Assembly (NCBI RefSeq): GCF_003002955.1
Contig: NZ_PVTJ01000001.1
Location: forward strand, 620,001 to 684,000
Source: Glycomyces artemisiae
Lineage (GTDB): Bacteria > Actinomycetota > Actinomycetes > Mycobacteriales > Micromonosporaceae
DNA length: 64,000 bases
Direction of reading: 5' to 3'
Made by a program: the position numbers and the translations under genes. Below, piece by piece: positions 8,639 through 17,899 of the stretch. Every line of letters starts with the position of its first letter. Within the stretch, counting starts at the first letter, position 1. Under the pieces are notes generated by a model. The model saw nothing but the letters and a program-made list of their open reading frames with translations, was not told the origin of the DNA and did no database searches.

Positions 8639-9808
8639 ATGCCGAAGAGCCACACCCCCGGGGTGCCCAAACTGCTGCGCGTCCTCAACGACCAGGCCGC
8701 GCTGAAGCTGCTGCTGGAGGACGGGCCGCAGACCCGCGCCCAGCTCGCCGAGCGCACCTCCATGTCGAAGGTCACCGCCTCGCAGATGATGGAGCGCCTC
8801 CAGACCCGCGGCCTCGTCGAGGTCGTCGGCTCCAAGTCCGGCGGGCGCGGGCCGAACGCCTCGCTGTACGCGGCCGTGCCCACGTTCACTTACGTTGTGG
8901 GCGTTGAGGTCGGACCCGTGACGACGAAGGGCGCCTGCGCGGACTTCACCGGCCGGATCGTCGGCCGCGCGGAGATCGACGTGGAGGGGTCGACGGACCC
9001 GGTCGCGGTCGTGCGCCGCGTCGTGACCGACTCGGTCGCGGACGCCGGGATCGAGATGGGCAAGGTCGGGCGGATCACGCTCGGCACGCCCGGCGTCATC
9101 GACCCCGCGAGCGGCGACATCGGCTTCTCGTGGAACCTCCCGGCCTGGCACCGCGGCCTGCGGACGGCGCTGAACGAGGAGTTCGCGCCCGCGGTCGCGA
9201 TCGAGAACGACGTGAACCTGGCGACGATCGCCGAGCAGCGCTCCGGAGGTGCGGGCGGCGCCTCGGACTTCGTGTACGCGTGGTTCGGCGGCGGCCTGGG
9301 TCTCGGCGTCATCCTGAACGGCGGGCTCTACCGCGGCGCTTCCGGTGCGGCGGGCGAGATCGGCTTCCTGCCGGTGCCCGGCGGCGACCTGCCCACGGGC
9401 GGCGTCGTGACCCGGCTGTCGAAGGGCTCGTACCAGCGGGTCATCGGCGGCGACGCGGTCCTCGACATCGGCGCGAAGCACGGCTTCGACGCCGCGGAGC
9501 CGGAAGACGTGTTGACCGCGGCCCTGGCGGCTGGGCCGGAGGGCGCGTCGTGCCTCGACGAGATCGCGCGCGGGATCGCGCTCGGCATCGTCGCGGTGTG
9601 CGTGCTGCTCGACCCGACGGTGGTCGTCCTCGGCGGCCCGGTCGGCTACGCGGGCGGGCTCGAACTCGCGGGAAGGGTTGCGGCCCAGACCTCTCAGCTC
9701 GCCCCGGTCACGCCGAGCGTCGTCGCCGGGACGGTGGTCGAGGAGCCGATCATGCGCGGCGCGATCCTCCACGGCCTGGATGCGGTGCGAGAGAGCCTCT
9801 TCGACTGA
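8639..9808 (+). CDS. ROK-family transcriptional regulator (NagC/XylR type)
   Basis: 389 residues: an N-terminal winged helix-turn-helix (about 10-75, with AQLAERTSMSKVTASQMMERL) followed by a ROK sugar-kinase-like domain (VVGVEVGPVTTKGA as the phosphate-1 motif, IENDVNLA, and a glycine-rich GGGLGLGVIL strand). Such proteins usually repress sugar-use genes and release DNA on binding a sugar. The cysteine zinc motif CxCGxxGC of ROK kinases is absent; the corresponding region reads VTRLSKGSYQRV, so kinase activity is unlikely. The start at 8639 is set by GGAGAAGGA upstream, and a -10-like GATAAT sits at 8606-8611. No sugar operon is adjacent, so the target is unknown. A strong hairpin follows the stop. 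Confidence 0.85.
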   Translation: MPKSHTPGVPKLLRVLNDQAALKLLLEDGPQTRAQLAERTSMSKVTASQMMERLQTRGLVEVVGSKSGGRGPNASLYAAVPTFTYVVGVEVGPVTTKGACADFTGRIVGRAEIDVEGSTDPVAVVRRVVTDSVADAGIEMGKVGRITLGTPGVIDPASGDIGFSWNLPAWHRGLRTALNEEFAPAVAIENDVNLATIAEQRSGGAGGASDFVYAWFGGGLGLGVILNGGLYRGASGAAGEIGFLPVPGGDLPTGGVVTRLSKGSYQRVIGGDAVLDIGAKHGFDAAEPEDVLTAALAAGPEGASCLDEIARGIALGIVAVCVLLDPTVVVLGGPVGYAGGLELAGRVAAQTSQLAPVTPSVVAGTVVEEPIMRGAILHGLDAVRESLFD

Positions 9809-9820
9809 GCCGCAGACGAA

Positions 9821-9850
9821 ACCGCCCCGCCGCGAATGCGGCGGGGCGGT
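9821..9850. terminator. Bidirectional hairpin terminator
   Basis: Perfect 13-bp stem (accgccccgccgc / gcggcggggcggt) with a GAAT loop between the convergent ROK and ABC permease genes. No long T tract follows on either strand. Confidence 0.75.
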
Positions 9851-9862
9851 CGTGCGTTTCGG

Positions 9863-10885
9863 CTAAGCCGCGTCGCGGCGCTGGAAGGACCAGGTCGCCA
9901 GTGCGGCGAACAGCAGGACGATGCCGCCGAGGAGGGCCCCGGCGTCGCTCCAGGTGATGACCATGACGTCCGGGGTCATGTCGTTGAAACCGGTGTATCC
10001 GCCGACCAACTCGATCCGACCGGTGATCCACGCGCCCACCCACGTGTACAGCGACAGGCGTTCGGGGAAGTCCATCGACAGGTTCATCGACACCATGTTC
10101 ACGATCAGCTCCCCGATGATCAGGTAGCCCGCGATGACGCCGCCCGCGATGGCCGTGTGCCGCCCGAGCATCGCCAGCGACGCGCCGAGGAGAGTCATGC
10201 CCAGGGCGAGCACGCCCGTCCGCAGCACCAGCTCCAGCGTGTCCTCCCACCACACGCCGTTGAGCACGCCGACCTCGCCGCGCAGCGAGGCCACCAGCAC
10301 CAGCAGACCGAACGCGAGCGCCGCCAGGACGACCACCCCCGCCGCGCACGCCGTCAGCGCCGCGCCGAGCTTGGCGCCCCACAGCCGCATCCGGTTCGGG
10401 TGCCACACCATCAGGTTCGACATGCCGCCGCTCGACCACTCGGCGCCGATCGCCGACGACCCGAGGAGCATCATGACCAGACCGGCCACGATCATGACTC
10501 CGACGATGAGGAACGGCCCCTCATCTGCGAAGTCGAACGTGTACGTCCAGAGGAAGTCCTCCGCCCACCAGCCGCCCACGGCGTGCTCGCAGGCCTCTTT
10601 GTGGCTCATGCCCTCGTACTCCGGGTCGGTCTCGACCCAGCCGTACATCTCGTTGTCCTCGAAGTAGGACTCGTCCTCGACGCAGTCCAGGTAGTCGGGG
10701 TTCTGCTCGTTCATCTCGTCGGCCTGCGCCTGCGCCTCCGCGAGGGCCGCCTCGTCGGGGCCCTCCGTTGAGATGGACGCCAGGATCACCGCGAGGCCCA
10801 CCACGCCGGCGAGCAGGAGGATTCCGAACACCAGGGTCAGGCGCCGGCGCGCGATGCGCCGCAGCTCCGCTTTGAACAGGTTCAC
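9863..10885 (-). CDS. ABC transporter permease (ABC-2 type)
   Basis: 340-residue membrane protein with about six TM helices. An N-terminal helix (LVFGILLLAGVVGLAVIL) is followed by an acidic extracytoplasmic loop of about 90 residues, then five more helices. The layout resembles ABC-2/NatB-type permeases. The GTG at 10885 overlaps the TGA of the upstream ATPase gene (GTGA), so the two are translationally coupled and encode one transporter. The acidic loop has two cysteines (DYLDCVEDES and HKEACEHAV), a possible disulfide. Substrate unknown; exporters of drugs, peptides or antibiotics have this layout. Confidence 0.8.
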   Translation of the reverse strand: MNLFKAELRRIARRRLTLVFGILLLAGVVGLAVILASISTEGPDEAALAEAQAQADEMNEQNPDYLDCVEDESYFEDNEMYGWVETDPEYEGMSHKEACEHAVGGWWAEDFLWTYTFDFADEGPFLIVGVMIVAGLVMMLLGSSAIGAEWSSGGMSNLMVWHPNRMRLWGAKLGAALTACAAGVVVLAALAFGLLVLVASLRGEVGVLNGVWWEDTLELVLRTGVLALGMTLLGASLAMLGRHTAIAGGVIAGYLIIGELIVNMVSMNLSMDFPERLSLYTWVGAWITGRIELVGGYTGFNDMTPDVMVITWSDAGALLGGIVLLFAALATWSFQRRDAA

Positions 10886-11946
10886 CGCTGCGCCTCCTCG
10901 GCTTCGGTTCCGGCTTGGGGCCCGGCGTCGGGCGTCACTGCGACCGGCACCTCGATCGGCGCCGCCGTCTGCGGCACCGCCACCGACTGCCCGACCTGGA
11001 CGGTCTGCCCCGGCTGCGGGGCGGTCCCCGTCAGCTCCAGGAACACCGACTCCAGGTTCTTCGTCTGCGTCACCAGCTCCGACAGGTAGATCCCCGCGTC
11101 GGCGAGCGTCCGCGTCACCCACGCCGCCTCCGGCGCGCCCGTCACGACCAGGCGGTCGCGCTCCACGACCGCGCCGACCTCCGGCTTCGCGTTCACCAGC
11201 GCATCAGCGGCCTCCGGCAGCGACGCCGCGTCCGGGAACCGCACGCTCAGCGACGCCCCCGAGTGGCCCGCGATGATCTCGGCCACCGAGCCGTCGACGA
11301 TCCGCCGCCCGCGGGACACGATCGTCATCGAGTCGCACAGCTGCTGCACCTCCGACAGGAGGTGCGAGGACACCACGACCGTGACGCCCTGCTCGTGCGC
11401 GAGCCACTGGAGCAGCTCGCGCATGTGGTGGATGCCCGCCGGGTCCAGGCCGTTCGCGGGCTCGTCGAGGATCAGCAGCTCGGGCTGCTTCAGCAGCGCC
11501 TGCGCGACCGCGAGGCGCTGGCGCATGCCCAGCGAGTAGCCCTTGACGGCCGACTTCGCGGCGTCGCGCAGGCCCGTCTGCTCCAGGACCGCTTCGACGC
11601 GCTCCTTCGGGACCCCGGCGCTCTCGGCGAGGAGCTGGAGCGTCAGCCGCCCCGAGAAGTGCTTGAAGAACTGCGGGGACTCCACGACCGCGCCGATGCG
11701 ACCCACGACCTCCGGGAGCCGGTGCGGCACCTCCTGGCCGAAGATCCGCATGGTCCCGCCGTCGACGCGGATGAGCCCGAGCAGGGCCCGCAGCGTCGTC
11801 GTCTTCCCGGACCCGTTGGGGCCCAGGAAACCGTGCACCTGGCCCGCGGCGACCTCAAGGTCGAGGCCGTCCAACGCGTTGTGCGGCTGGCGGAAGCTCC
11901 GTCGATACGTCTTCCGCAGCCCCGATATCTCGATGATGGGGGGCAT
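10882..11946 (-). CDS. ABC transporter ATP-binding protein (CcmA/NatA type)
   Basis: 354 residues. Walker A GPNGSGKTTT is near residue 40, signature YSLGMRQRLAVA near 140, Walker B LLILDEPANGLDP and the switch histidine in SSHLLSEV. A C-terminal domain of about 130 residues (DUF4162-like, with a Pro/Ala/Val-rich tail) follows. It energises the permease encoded next to it, whose start overlaps its stop. The ATG at 11946 was chosen because upstream in-frame sequence is only arginine/proline-rich. The 208-bp divergent region in front holds two GTGC...GCAC inverted repeats that could be operators. Confidence 0.88.
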   Translation of the reverse strand: MPPIIEISGLRKTYRRSFRQPHNALDGLDLEVAAGQVHGFLGPNGSGKTTTLRALLGLIRVDGGTMRIFGQEVPHRLPEVVGRIGAVVESPQFFKHFSGRLTLQLLAESAGVPKERVEAVLEQTGLRDAAKSAVKGYSLGMRQRLAVAQALLKQPELLILDEPANGLDPAGIHHMRELLQWLAHEQGVTVVVSSHLLSEVQQLCDSMTIVSRGRRIVDGSVAEIIAGHSGASLSVRFPDAASLPEAADALVNAKPEVGAVVERDRLVVTGAPEAAWVTRTLADAGIYLSELVTQTKNLESVFLELTGTAPQPGQTVQVGQSVAVPQTAAPIEVPVAVTPDAGPQAGTEAEEAQR

Positions 11947-11991
11947 GAACTCGTTTCCAGTCGGGGGTCGGCGCCGCCGCGGGCGCGGCGG

Positions 11992-12043
11992 CGTGCAATG
12001 CACGTACAAGAGACGCCGCCGGAGGCCGTGCCGTTGCACGGCC
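11992..12043. promoter_or_regulatory. Two GTGC...GCAC inverted repeats between divergent ABC genes
   Basis: A perfect 13-bp palindrome CGTGCAATGCACG lies at 11992-12004, and an 8-bp-arm inverted repeat GGCCGTGCcgttGCACGGCC at 12024-12043. Both contain GTGC-N3/4-GCAC and their centres are about 35 bp apart. They lie upstream of the minus-strand ABC operon and of the plus-strand ABC ATPase. Operator function is inferred only from symmetry and position. Confidence 0.4.
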
Positions 12044-12155
12044 GCCGGAACGCCGCGGGTCCGCCCGGTCGGTGGGAGGGCTCGCCCGTGTGTCCTACTC
12101 CCACCTCAAGGCCCGCCTGTGCCCGGCCGTCGGGGGCGCGTGGTTTCATTGACCC

Positions 12156-12947
12156 GTGGCTCAGTCTGAACGCGTCCTCGACCTGTCCGGCGTCACCGTG
12201 CGACGCGGCGGCAACCAGCTCCTCGACGGCGTCGACTGGCAAGTCGACGCCGACCAGCGGTGGGTCGTCCTCGGCCCCAACGGTGCGGGGAAGACGACGC
12301 TGCTCAACCTAGCGGCAGCCCGCAACCACCCCACCTCCGGCGTCGTCCAGATCCTCGGCGAGCGCCTCGGCCGCGTCGACGTGTTCGAGCTGCGCCCGCG
12401 CATCGGCCTCACCACGACGCAGGTCGCCGACGCGATCCCGCGCGACGAGAAGGCGTTCGACGTGGTCCGCACCGCCGCCTGGGGCATGATGGGCCGCTGG
12501 CGCGAGGAGTACGACCCGCAGGACGACGAGCGCGCCGCCTCGCTCATGCGCTGGCTCGGCGTCGCCCAGCTCAGCGACCGCCTGTTCGGAACGCTGTCGG
12601 AGGGCGAGCGCAAGCGCGTCCTCATCGCCCGCGCGCTCATGACCGACCCCGAGCTGCTCCTCCTCGACGAGCCCGCCGCCGGACTCGACCTCGGCGCCCG
12701 CGAAGCGCTCGTCGCCACCCTCGCGGGCCTCGCCCGCGACGAGGCCGCCCCCGCGCTCGTCCTCGTCACCCACCACGTCGAGGAGATCCCCCCGGGCTTC
12801 ACCCACGCCCTGGTCCTCTCCAACGGCGGCGTCATCGCGGCGGGCCCGATCGCCGAGGCCCTCACCTCCGAGACCCTCTCCAAAGCCTTCGGCCTCCCCC
12901 TGACCCTCACCGCCAACGGCAACCGCTTCACCGCCACCGCCGCCTGA
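12156..12947 (+). CDS. Stand-alone ABC ATPase
   Basis: 263-residue single ABC cassette without TM segments. Walker A GPNGAGKTTL, Q-loop region LTTTQVADAI, signature LSEGERKRVLIA, Walker B LLLLDEPAAGLDL, switch histidine in VTHHVEEI. The insert FDVVRTAAWGMMGRW resembles the YlmA/ModF-like group of soluble ABC ATPases, which I recall only as a sequence class. No permease gene is adjacent on this strand, so a transport role is not supported by context. The GTG start at 12156 has no clear Shine-Dalgarno site. What it energises is unknown. Confidence 0.85.
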   Translation: MAQSERVLDLSGVTVRRGGNQLLDGVDWQVDADQRWVVLGPNGAGKTTLLNLAAARNHPTSGVVQILGERLGRVDVFELRPRIGLTTTQVADAIPRDEKAFDVVRTAAWGMMGRWREEYDPQDDERAASLMRWLGVAQLSDRLFGTLSEGERKRVLIARALMTDPELLLLDEPAAGLDLGAREALVATLAGLARDEAAPALVLVTHHVEEIPPGFTHALVLSNGGVIAAGPIAEALTSETLSKAFGLPLTLTANGNRFTATAA

Positions 12948-13001
12948 CTCACCGGGCCGTTCTCACACGCGCAGCGTTCGCCGCCCCGCGCCCGGCTCGG
13001 C

Positions 13002-13007
13002 TACGCT
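13002..13007 (+). promoter_or_regulatory. -10 hexamer TACGCT of a leaderless start
   Basis: TACGCT followed by 6 nt and the GTG at 13014. With the transcript starting at or next to the start codon there is no room for a ribosome binding site. Confidence 0.55.
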
Positions 13008-13013
13008 GAGCCG

Positions 13014-14393
13014 GTGAGATTCCGGTGGTGGCGTGCGACGGTCCTGACGGCCGTCGCCGTTTTGGCGCTCGTGTACCTCGCCGGACTGACCCGCCTCGGC
13101 GAAGCCGAAGCGGAGCAGCTCCACGCGGTGCCCGTGCTCGCCGCCGACCCCACCGCCGAGCTCGCCGCCATGCGCACGAGCGCACCCGTCGGCGGCGACG
13201 ACCCGCAGGCCGCGCTCGACGCCGCGCTCGCCGACCCCGCGACCGCCGCCGAGCTCGTCGCGGCCGTCCCCACCGCCGCCTCCGGCGAACTCGGCGCCGC
13301 GCTCGCCGCCCTCTACGACGCGGGCGGCGGCCTCGACCCGCTCGAAGTCAACGACTTCTTCACCGGCCTCGGCGAGGAGCAGACCGCGTGGCTCGCGGTC
13401 CTCTACCCCTCCGCGATCGCCGAGATGCCCGGCGCGCCCTTCCACGCCCGCATGGCCGCCAACCAGATCGTCCTCGAAGCGACCACCGCCGCCTCCACCG
13501 CGTACGCCAGCCCCGACCGCCCCTGGACCGGCGACGCCGAGCGCCCGCCCCGCGAGGAGCTCCAGCGCCTCATCGGCTCCGGCCGCCAGTTCCTCTACCT
13601 CGACCCGTACAACAACGCGGGCGACGGCTCCTGGATCGAGGTCGTCGGCGACCTCGACACCGCCGCGAACGTCGCGGTCCTCGTCCCCGGCGGCTCCGCG
13701 GTCCTCTCCAGCGAGAACTTCGACCTCTACTACCACCGCGCGAAGTCCTTCGTGGACGCCTCCGACGGGGAGCTCGCGATCGTCGTGTGGGCCGCCGCCT
13801 CCTGGCCCTCCGGGTGGGTCGAGGAGTCCTGGGCGTCCTGGTCGCAGGTCGCCGCCGAGAGCCTCGCGTCCTTCACGTTCGACCTGCGCAACCAGATCGG
13901 CGACCGCCCCCTAACCCTCATGGGCCACTCCTACGGCGGCGCCGTCATCGGCTACGCCGAGACCTACGACCTCGAAGCCGACCAGGTCCTCCACATCGCC
14001 TCCGCGGGCATGGGCAACGACGTGTACAGCCCCGAGGACTACTCCGAGCCGTGCCGCACCCGCTACTCCATCACCGCGCCCGGCGACCCGATCTCCTACG
14101 TGCAGGGCATGCCGTACGTCCCGCTCCTGGGCCACGGCGCCGACCCCGACGACTTCCCAGGCGTGCAGACCCTCGCCACCGGCAGCCTCTCCGACGCCCC
14201 CGGCGCGGTCGACGACTACGGCAGGAGCCTCGCCGACCAGGGCATCGCCGGGAAGACCATCGAAGGCGTCCACTCCCACTCCGAGGTCTTCTACCCCGAA
14301 GGGGACGCCTGGAACAACATCCTCCAGGTCCTCCTCGGCGGCGACCCGCAGCTCGCCGACGAGCAGCCCGTGCCGAACGACGCCTGCTCCTAG
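13014..14393 (+). CDS. DUF1023 alpha/beta hydrolase, membrane-anchored or secreted
   Basis: 459 residues. An N-terminal hydrophobic helix (about 8-25, TVLTAVAVLALVYLAGL) acts as signal anchor or signal peptide; no lipobox is seen. After a low-complexity Ala/Asp-rich stretch the C-terminal half is an alpha/beta hydrolase of the DUF1023 type: nucleophile elbow GHSYGG near residue 307, and likely acid and histidine in the ITAPGDPI and EGVHSHSEV segments. Substrate unknown; actinobacterial DUF1023 proteins are usually annotated as exported esterase-like proteins. The start is GTG with a leaderless-type promoter. It converges on lipB with a shared terminator hairpin. Confidence 0.8.
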   Translation: MRFRWWRATVLTAVAVLALVYLAGLTRLGEAEAEQLHAVPVLAADPTAELAAMRTSAPVGGDDPQAALDAALADPATAAELVAAVPTAASGELGAALAALYDAGGGLDPLEVNDFFTGLGEEQTAWLAVLYPSAIAEMPGAPFHARMAANQIVLEATTAASTAYASPDRPWTGDAERPPREELQRLIGSGRQFLYLDPYNNAGDGSWIEVVGDLDTAANVAVLVPGGSAVLSSENFDLYYHRAKSFVDASDGELAIVVWAAASWPSGWVEESWASWSQVAAESLASFTFDLRNQIGDRPLTLMGHSYGGAVIGYAETYDLEADQVLHIASAGMGNDVYSPEDYSEPCRTRYSITAPGDPISYVQGMPYVPLLGHGADPDDFPGVQTLATGSLSDAPGAVDDYGRSLADQGIAGKTIEGVHSHSEVFYPEGDAWNNILQVLLGGDPQLADEQPVPNDACS

Positions 14394-14416
14394 GCCGCCG
14401 GAACGCGAGACGCGGA

Positions 14417-14445
14417 AACGGGCGCGGCCACCGGCCGCGCCCGTT
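14417..14445. terminator. Shared hairpin terminator between the hydrolase gene and lipB
   Basis: Perfect 13-bp stem with a 3-nt loop (arms 14417-14429 and 14433-14445, core gggcgcggcc) between the convergent genes. Confidence 0.75.
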
Positions 14446-14461
14446 CCTGAATGTCCGTCCG

Positions 14462-15160
14462 CTAGTCGCGTTCGAGCAGCAGCCCCAGGTGCTTCTTCAC
14501 GACCGGCAGCACCTCGTCCACGGTCACGTCCCGGCCCAGCTCCCGCGAGAGGCTCGTGACGTCCGCGTCGGTGATCGCGCACGGCGCGATCCGGTCCCAG
14601 TAGCTCATGTCCGGGTTGCAGTTGAGCGCGAAGCCGTGCATCGTCGTCGCCCAGCGGACCCGCACGCCGATCGCGCAGATCTTCCGCTCCGGGCCCTTGT
14701 CGTCCTCCGGCAGCCACACGCCCGTGCGGTCGCGCAGGCGCCCGCGCGCCGACGACACGCCCATCTCGTGGCACACCGCCGAGATCATGTCCTCGACCCG
14801 GCGCACGTAGCCGACCACGTCGACCTTGTTGCGCATCTTCATGATCGGGTACCCGACGATCTGGCCCGGCCCGTGCCAGGTGATCTGGCCGCCGCGATCG
14901 GTCGTGACCACGGGCGTCCCGTCCTGCGGCAGCGCCCACGTCTCGGTGCGCCGCCCCGCCGTGTACACGCTCGGGTGCTGGAGCAGCAGCACGGTGTCGC
15001 CGATCTCGTCGTCGATCCGCCGCTGCTGGAGCTCCTTCTGGTAGTCCCACGCCTCCTGGTAGTCCATGAGGCCGCGCTGCTCCACCGTGATGCCTTCAAC
15101 GGTGCTGATCGTGCTGGTCCCGGCGGTGTCGACGCCGCCGGCTCCCACTGATGCGGTCAT
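14462..15160 (-). CDS. lipB: Octanoyl-[acyl carrier protein]:protein octanoyltransferase
   Basis: Transfers octanoate from octanoyl-ACP to the lipoyl domains of 2-oxoacid dehydrogenases and GcvH, the first step of lipoate assembly; LipA (encoded at 49130-50080) then inserts sulfur. Family motifs are present: HPSVYTAGRR, RGGQITWHGPGQ, and the acyl-thioester cysteine with its lysine (RKICAIGVR ... LNCNPD). Two ATGs are in tandem at 15163 and 15160. The minus-strand -10 hexamer TAGGGT at 15172-15167 lies 6 nt before the second, matching the leaderless spacing seen elsewhere in the window, so I chose 15160 (232 residues). Length is normal for the family. Confidence 0.93.
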   Translation of the reverse strand: MTASVGAGGVDTAGTSTISTVEGITVEQRGLMDYQEAWDYQKELQQRRIDDEIGDTVLLLQHPSVYTAGRRTETWALPQDGTPVVTTDRGGQITWHGPGQIVGYPIMKMRNKVDVVGYVRRVEDMISAVCHEMGVSSARGRLRDRTGVWLPEDDKGPERKICAIGVRVRWATTMHGFALNCNPDMSYWDRIAPCAITDADVTSLSRELGRDVTVDEVLPVVKKHLGLLLERD

Positions 15161-15309
15161 CATCCGACCCTAGTCCTCCGCGCGCCCCGGCGGCCAGCTT
15201 CAGCCGCGTGCGTCACGGTTGTTCCAGGCGTGCGTCGTGCCCGTTATGGGCAGGTCCTCGTTTATGATGCCGTTACTTAATTGCCGACTAGTTGCGGCCC
15301 ACGGCCGCC

Positions 15310-15360
15310 CCGGTGACCCGGCGTGAGCTGTCACACTACTATTCCTAAGGTATTTAAAGC
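15310..15360 (+). promoter_or_regulatory. Candidate promoter region of gluABCD
   Basis: This AT-rich stretch stands out in the window. TACTAT at 15337-15342 is a good -10 hexamer, with GTGACC (15313-15318) 18 bp upstream as a weak -35. The region 15240-15290 is also AT-rich and may hold regulator sites, but no clear palindrome was seen. Confidence 0.4.
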
Positions 15361-15414
15361 CCAATCCGCTCGCCCCGCGCCAGTCGAGGGTTCCACACGA
15401 CCACAGGGATACGA

Positions 15415-16167
<753 letters not shown>

Positions 16168-16219
16168 GCCGCACCCGAACACCACACTGTCAGCCCCACC
16201 CATAAGGAAGGAAACAGCC

Positions 16220-17152
16220 ATGCGCGCATTCCGCAAGGCCGCCGCCGCGATTGCGGCCGCCGGCCTGCTGTCCCTGGCCGCCTGCTCCGGCGAGGCCAGC
16301 CAGGACGCCGAGGAGCAGGAGTCCCTGGAGGAGTCAGTCGGCTCGTACTCCCTGGAGCAGGCCGCGGAGATCCCCGCCGGCTATATCCAGGACATCCAGG
16401 ACAAGGGCGTGCTCACCGTCGGCGTCAAGTTCGACCAGCCGCTCATCGGCCAGAAGAACACCGCCACCGGCAAGATCGAGGGCTTCGACGCCGAGATGGC
16501 CCGCCTCCTCGCCACCTACATCTTCGGCGAGGTCGTCGAAGAGGGCGACGACGCGAACCTGGTCTTCGTCGAGACCACCTCGCAGAACCGCGAGACGTAC
16601 ATCAACGACGGCACCGTCGACGCGGTCATCGCCTCGTACTCCATGTACCCCGACCGCCTGACCCAGTTCGAGTTCGCCGGCCCGTACTTCCAGACCGGCC
16701 AGAACGTCATGGTCGCCGCCGACAACACGGACATCAACTCGGTGGCCGACCTCGCCGGCAAGAACGTGTGCATCGCCGAGGGCTCCGGCTCGATCGCGAA
16801 CCTGGAGGCCGAGAACCCCGACGCCGTCATCACGCCGCTCGCCGACTACGCCGCCTGCGCCGAGGCCCTGGAGAACGGCCAGACCGACGCCGTCAGCACC
16901 GACGAGACCATCCTCTACGGCTTCACCGTCGACAAGCCCGACGCCTTCCGCGTCCTCGACTCGTCGAACATCTTCACCGACGAGCCCTACGGTGTGGCCA
17001 TGCCGCTCGGCGAGACCGACGCGCGCAGCTTCGTCAACGACATGATCGACGAGATCCTGGCCAACGGCGACTGGCAGAAGGCGTTCGACCTGACCTTCGG
17101 CGCCGCCGGCATGCCGGTCCCGGACCCGCTGCCGGCCCCGAACCGGTACTAG
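16220..17152 (+). CDS. gluB: Glutamate-type ABC transporter substrate-binding lipoprotein
   Basis: 310 residues. Lipoprotein signal peptide with lipobox LAAC and Cys22 as the predicted lipidated residue; Lgt is encoded at 36593-37633. The mature part is a family-3 solute-binding protein: GVLTVGVKFDQPLIG, GKIEGFDAEMARLLA, and the second-lobe segments SVADLAGKNVCIAEGSG and DAVSTDETILYGF. It captures the amino acid outside the membrane and delivers it to the GluC/GluD permeases. Ribosome binding site AAGGAAGG precedes the ATG. A 13-bp GC hairpin follows before gluC and probably sets the ratio of binding protein to permease. Confidence 0.9.
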   Translation: MRAFRKAAAAIAAAGLLSLAACSGEASQDAEEQESLEESVGSYSLEQAAEIPAGYIQDIQDKGVLTVGVKFDQPLIGQKNTATGKIEGFDAEMARLLATYIFGEVVEEGDDANLVFVETTSQNRETYINDGTVDAVIASYSMYPDRLTQFEFAGPYFQTGQNVMVAADNTDINSVADLAGKNVCIAEGSGSIANLEAENPDAVITPLADYAACAEALENGQTDAVSTDETILYGFTVDKPDAFRVLDSSNIFTDEPYGVAMPLGETDARSFVNDMIDEILANGDWQKAFDLTFGAAGMPVPDPLPAPNRY

Positions 17153-17175
17153 GTCCCTTCGCAACCGTTCGGTGA

Positions 17176-17209
17176 GGCGGCGGCGGCCGCGCAGTCGGCC
17201 GCCGCCGCC
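17176..17209 (+). promoter_or_regulatory. Intercistronic hairpin between gluB and gluC
   Basis: Perfect 13-bp stem (ggcggcggcggcc / ggccgccgccgcc) with an 8-nt loop, no T tract. Its position after the binding-protein gene suggests partial termination or 3' protection of the gluB message. Confidence 0.6.
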
Positions 17210-17229
17210 CGCCTTATGGAGGAGTCCGC

Positions 17230-17886
17230 TTGTTCGACAATTTCGACCTGATGATCGAGGCCCTCGGTGCCGGTATGTGGACCACCGTGTGGGTCACCCT
17301 CACCAGCTACGCCATCGCGCTCGTCATCGGCATGGTCCTCGTGGTCATGCACGTCAGCCCCGCCTTCCCCGCGCGCTGGGCCGCCAACGCCTACACGCAG
17401 CTGTTCCGCAACGTGCCGCTGCTCGCCGTCCTGTTCATCATGTACTTCGGCCTGCCCAAGGTCGGCATCGTGGCGGACAACTGGGTCTGGGCCCTGCTCG
17501 GCCTCGGCATGTACACCGGCGCGTTCGTCGGCGAGACCATGCGCTCGGGCATCAACTCGATCCCGCTCGGCCAGTCAGAGGCCGCCCGCTCGCTGGGGCT
17601 CACCTTCGGGCAGTCCCTGAGCTCGGTGATCCTGCCGCAGTCCGTGCGCGCGGTCATCCCGCCGCTCGGCTCGCTCCTGATCGCCCTGGTCAAGAACAGC
17701 GCGCTGGTGCTCGCCATCGGCGTCCCCGAACTCACCGCCCGGTCGCGGCGGCTCATCGAGGACACCCAGAGCCGCTTCGACCTCTGGGGGGTCATCATCT
17801 GCGTGACGGTCGGCTACCTGCTGATCGCCTTCGTCCTCAGCTACCTCGTGCGGATCGCTGAGAAGCGCACCGCTTTCGTCCGGTGA
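17230..17886 (+). CDS. gluC: Glutamate-type ABC transporter permease 1
   Basis: 218-residue inner-membrane permease of the HisM/GlnP class with about five TM helices and the EAA loop EAARSLGLTFGQSLSSVILP that contacts the ATPase. The start is TTG at 17230: GGAGGAG lies 6 nt upstream and the N-terminus MFDNFDLMIEAL has the usual family form, while no ATG or GTG fits better. Pairs with GluD to form the transmembrane channel. The next gene starts 13 nt after its stop. Confidence 0.9.
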   Translation: MFDNFDLMIEALGAGMWTTVWVTLTSYAIALVIGMVLVVMHVSPAFPARWAANAYTQLFRNVPLLAVLFIMYFGLPKVGIVADNWVWALLGLGMYTGAFVGETMRSGINSIPLGQSEAARSLGLTFGQSLSSVILPQSVRAVIPPLGSLLIALVKNSALVLAIGVPELTARSRRLIEDTQSRFDLWGVIICVTVGYLLIAFVLSYLVRIAEKRTAFVR

Positions 17887-17899
17887 GAGGGGCCGAATC

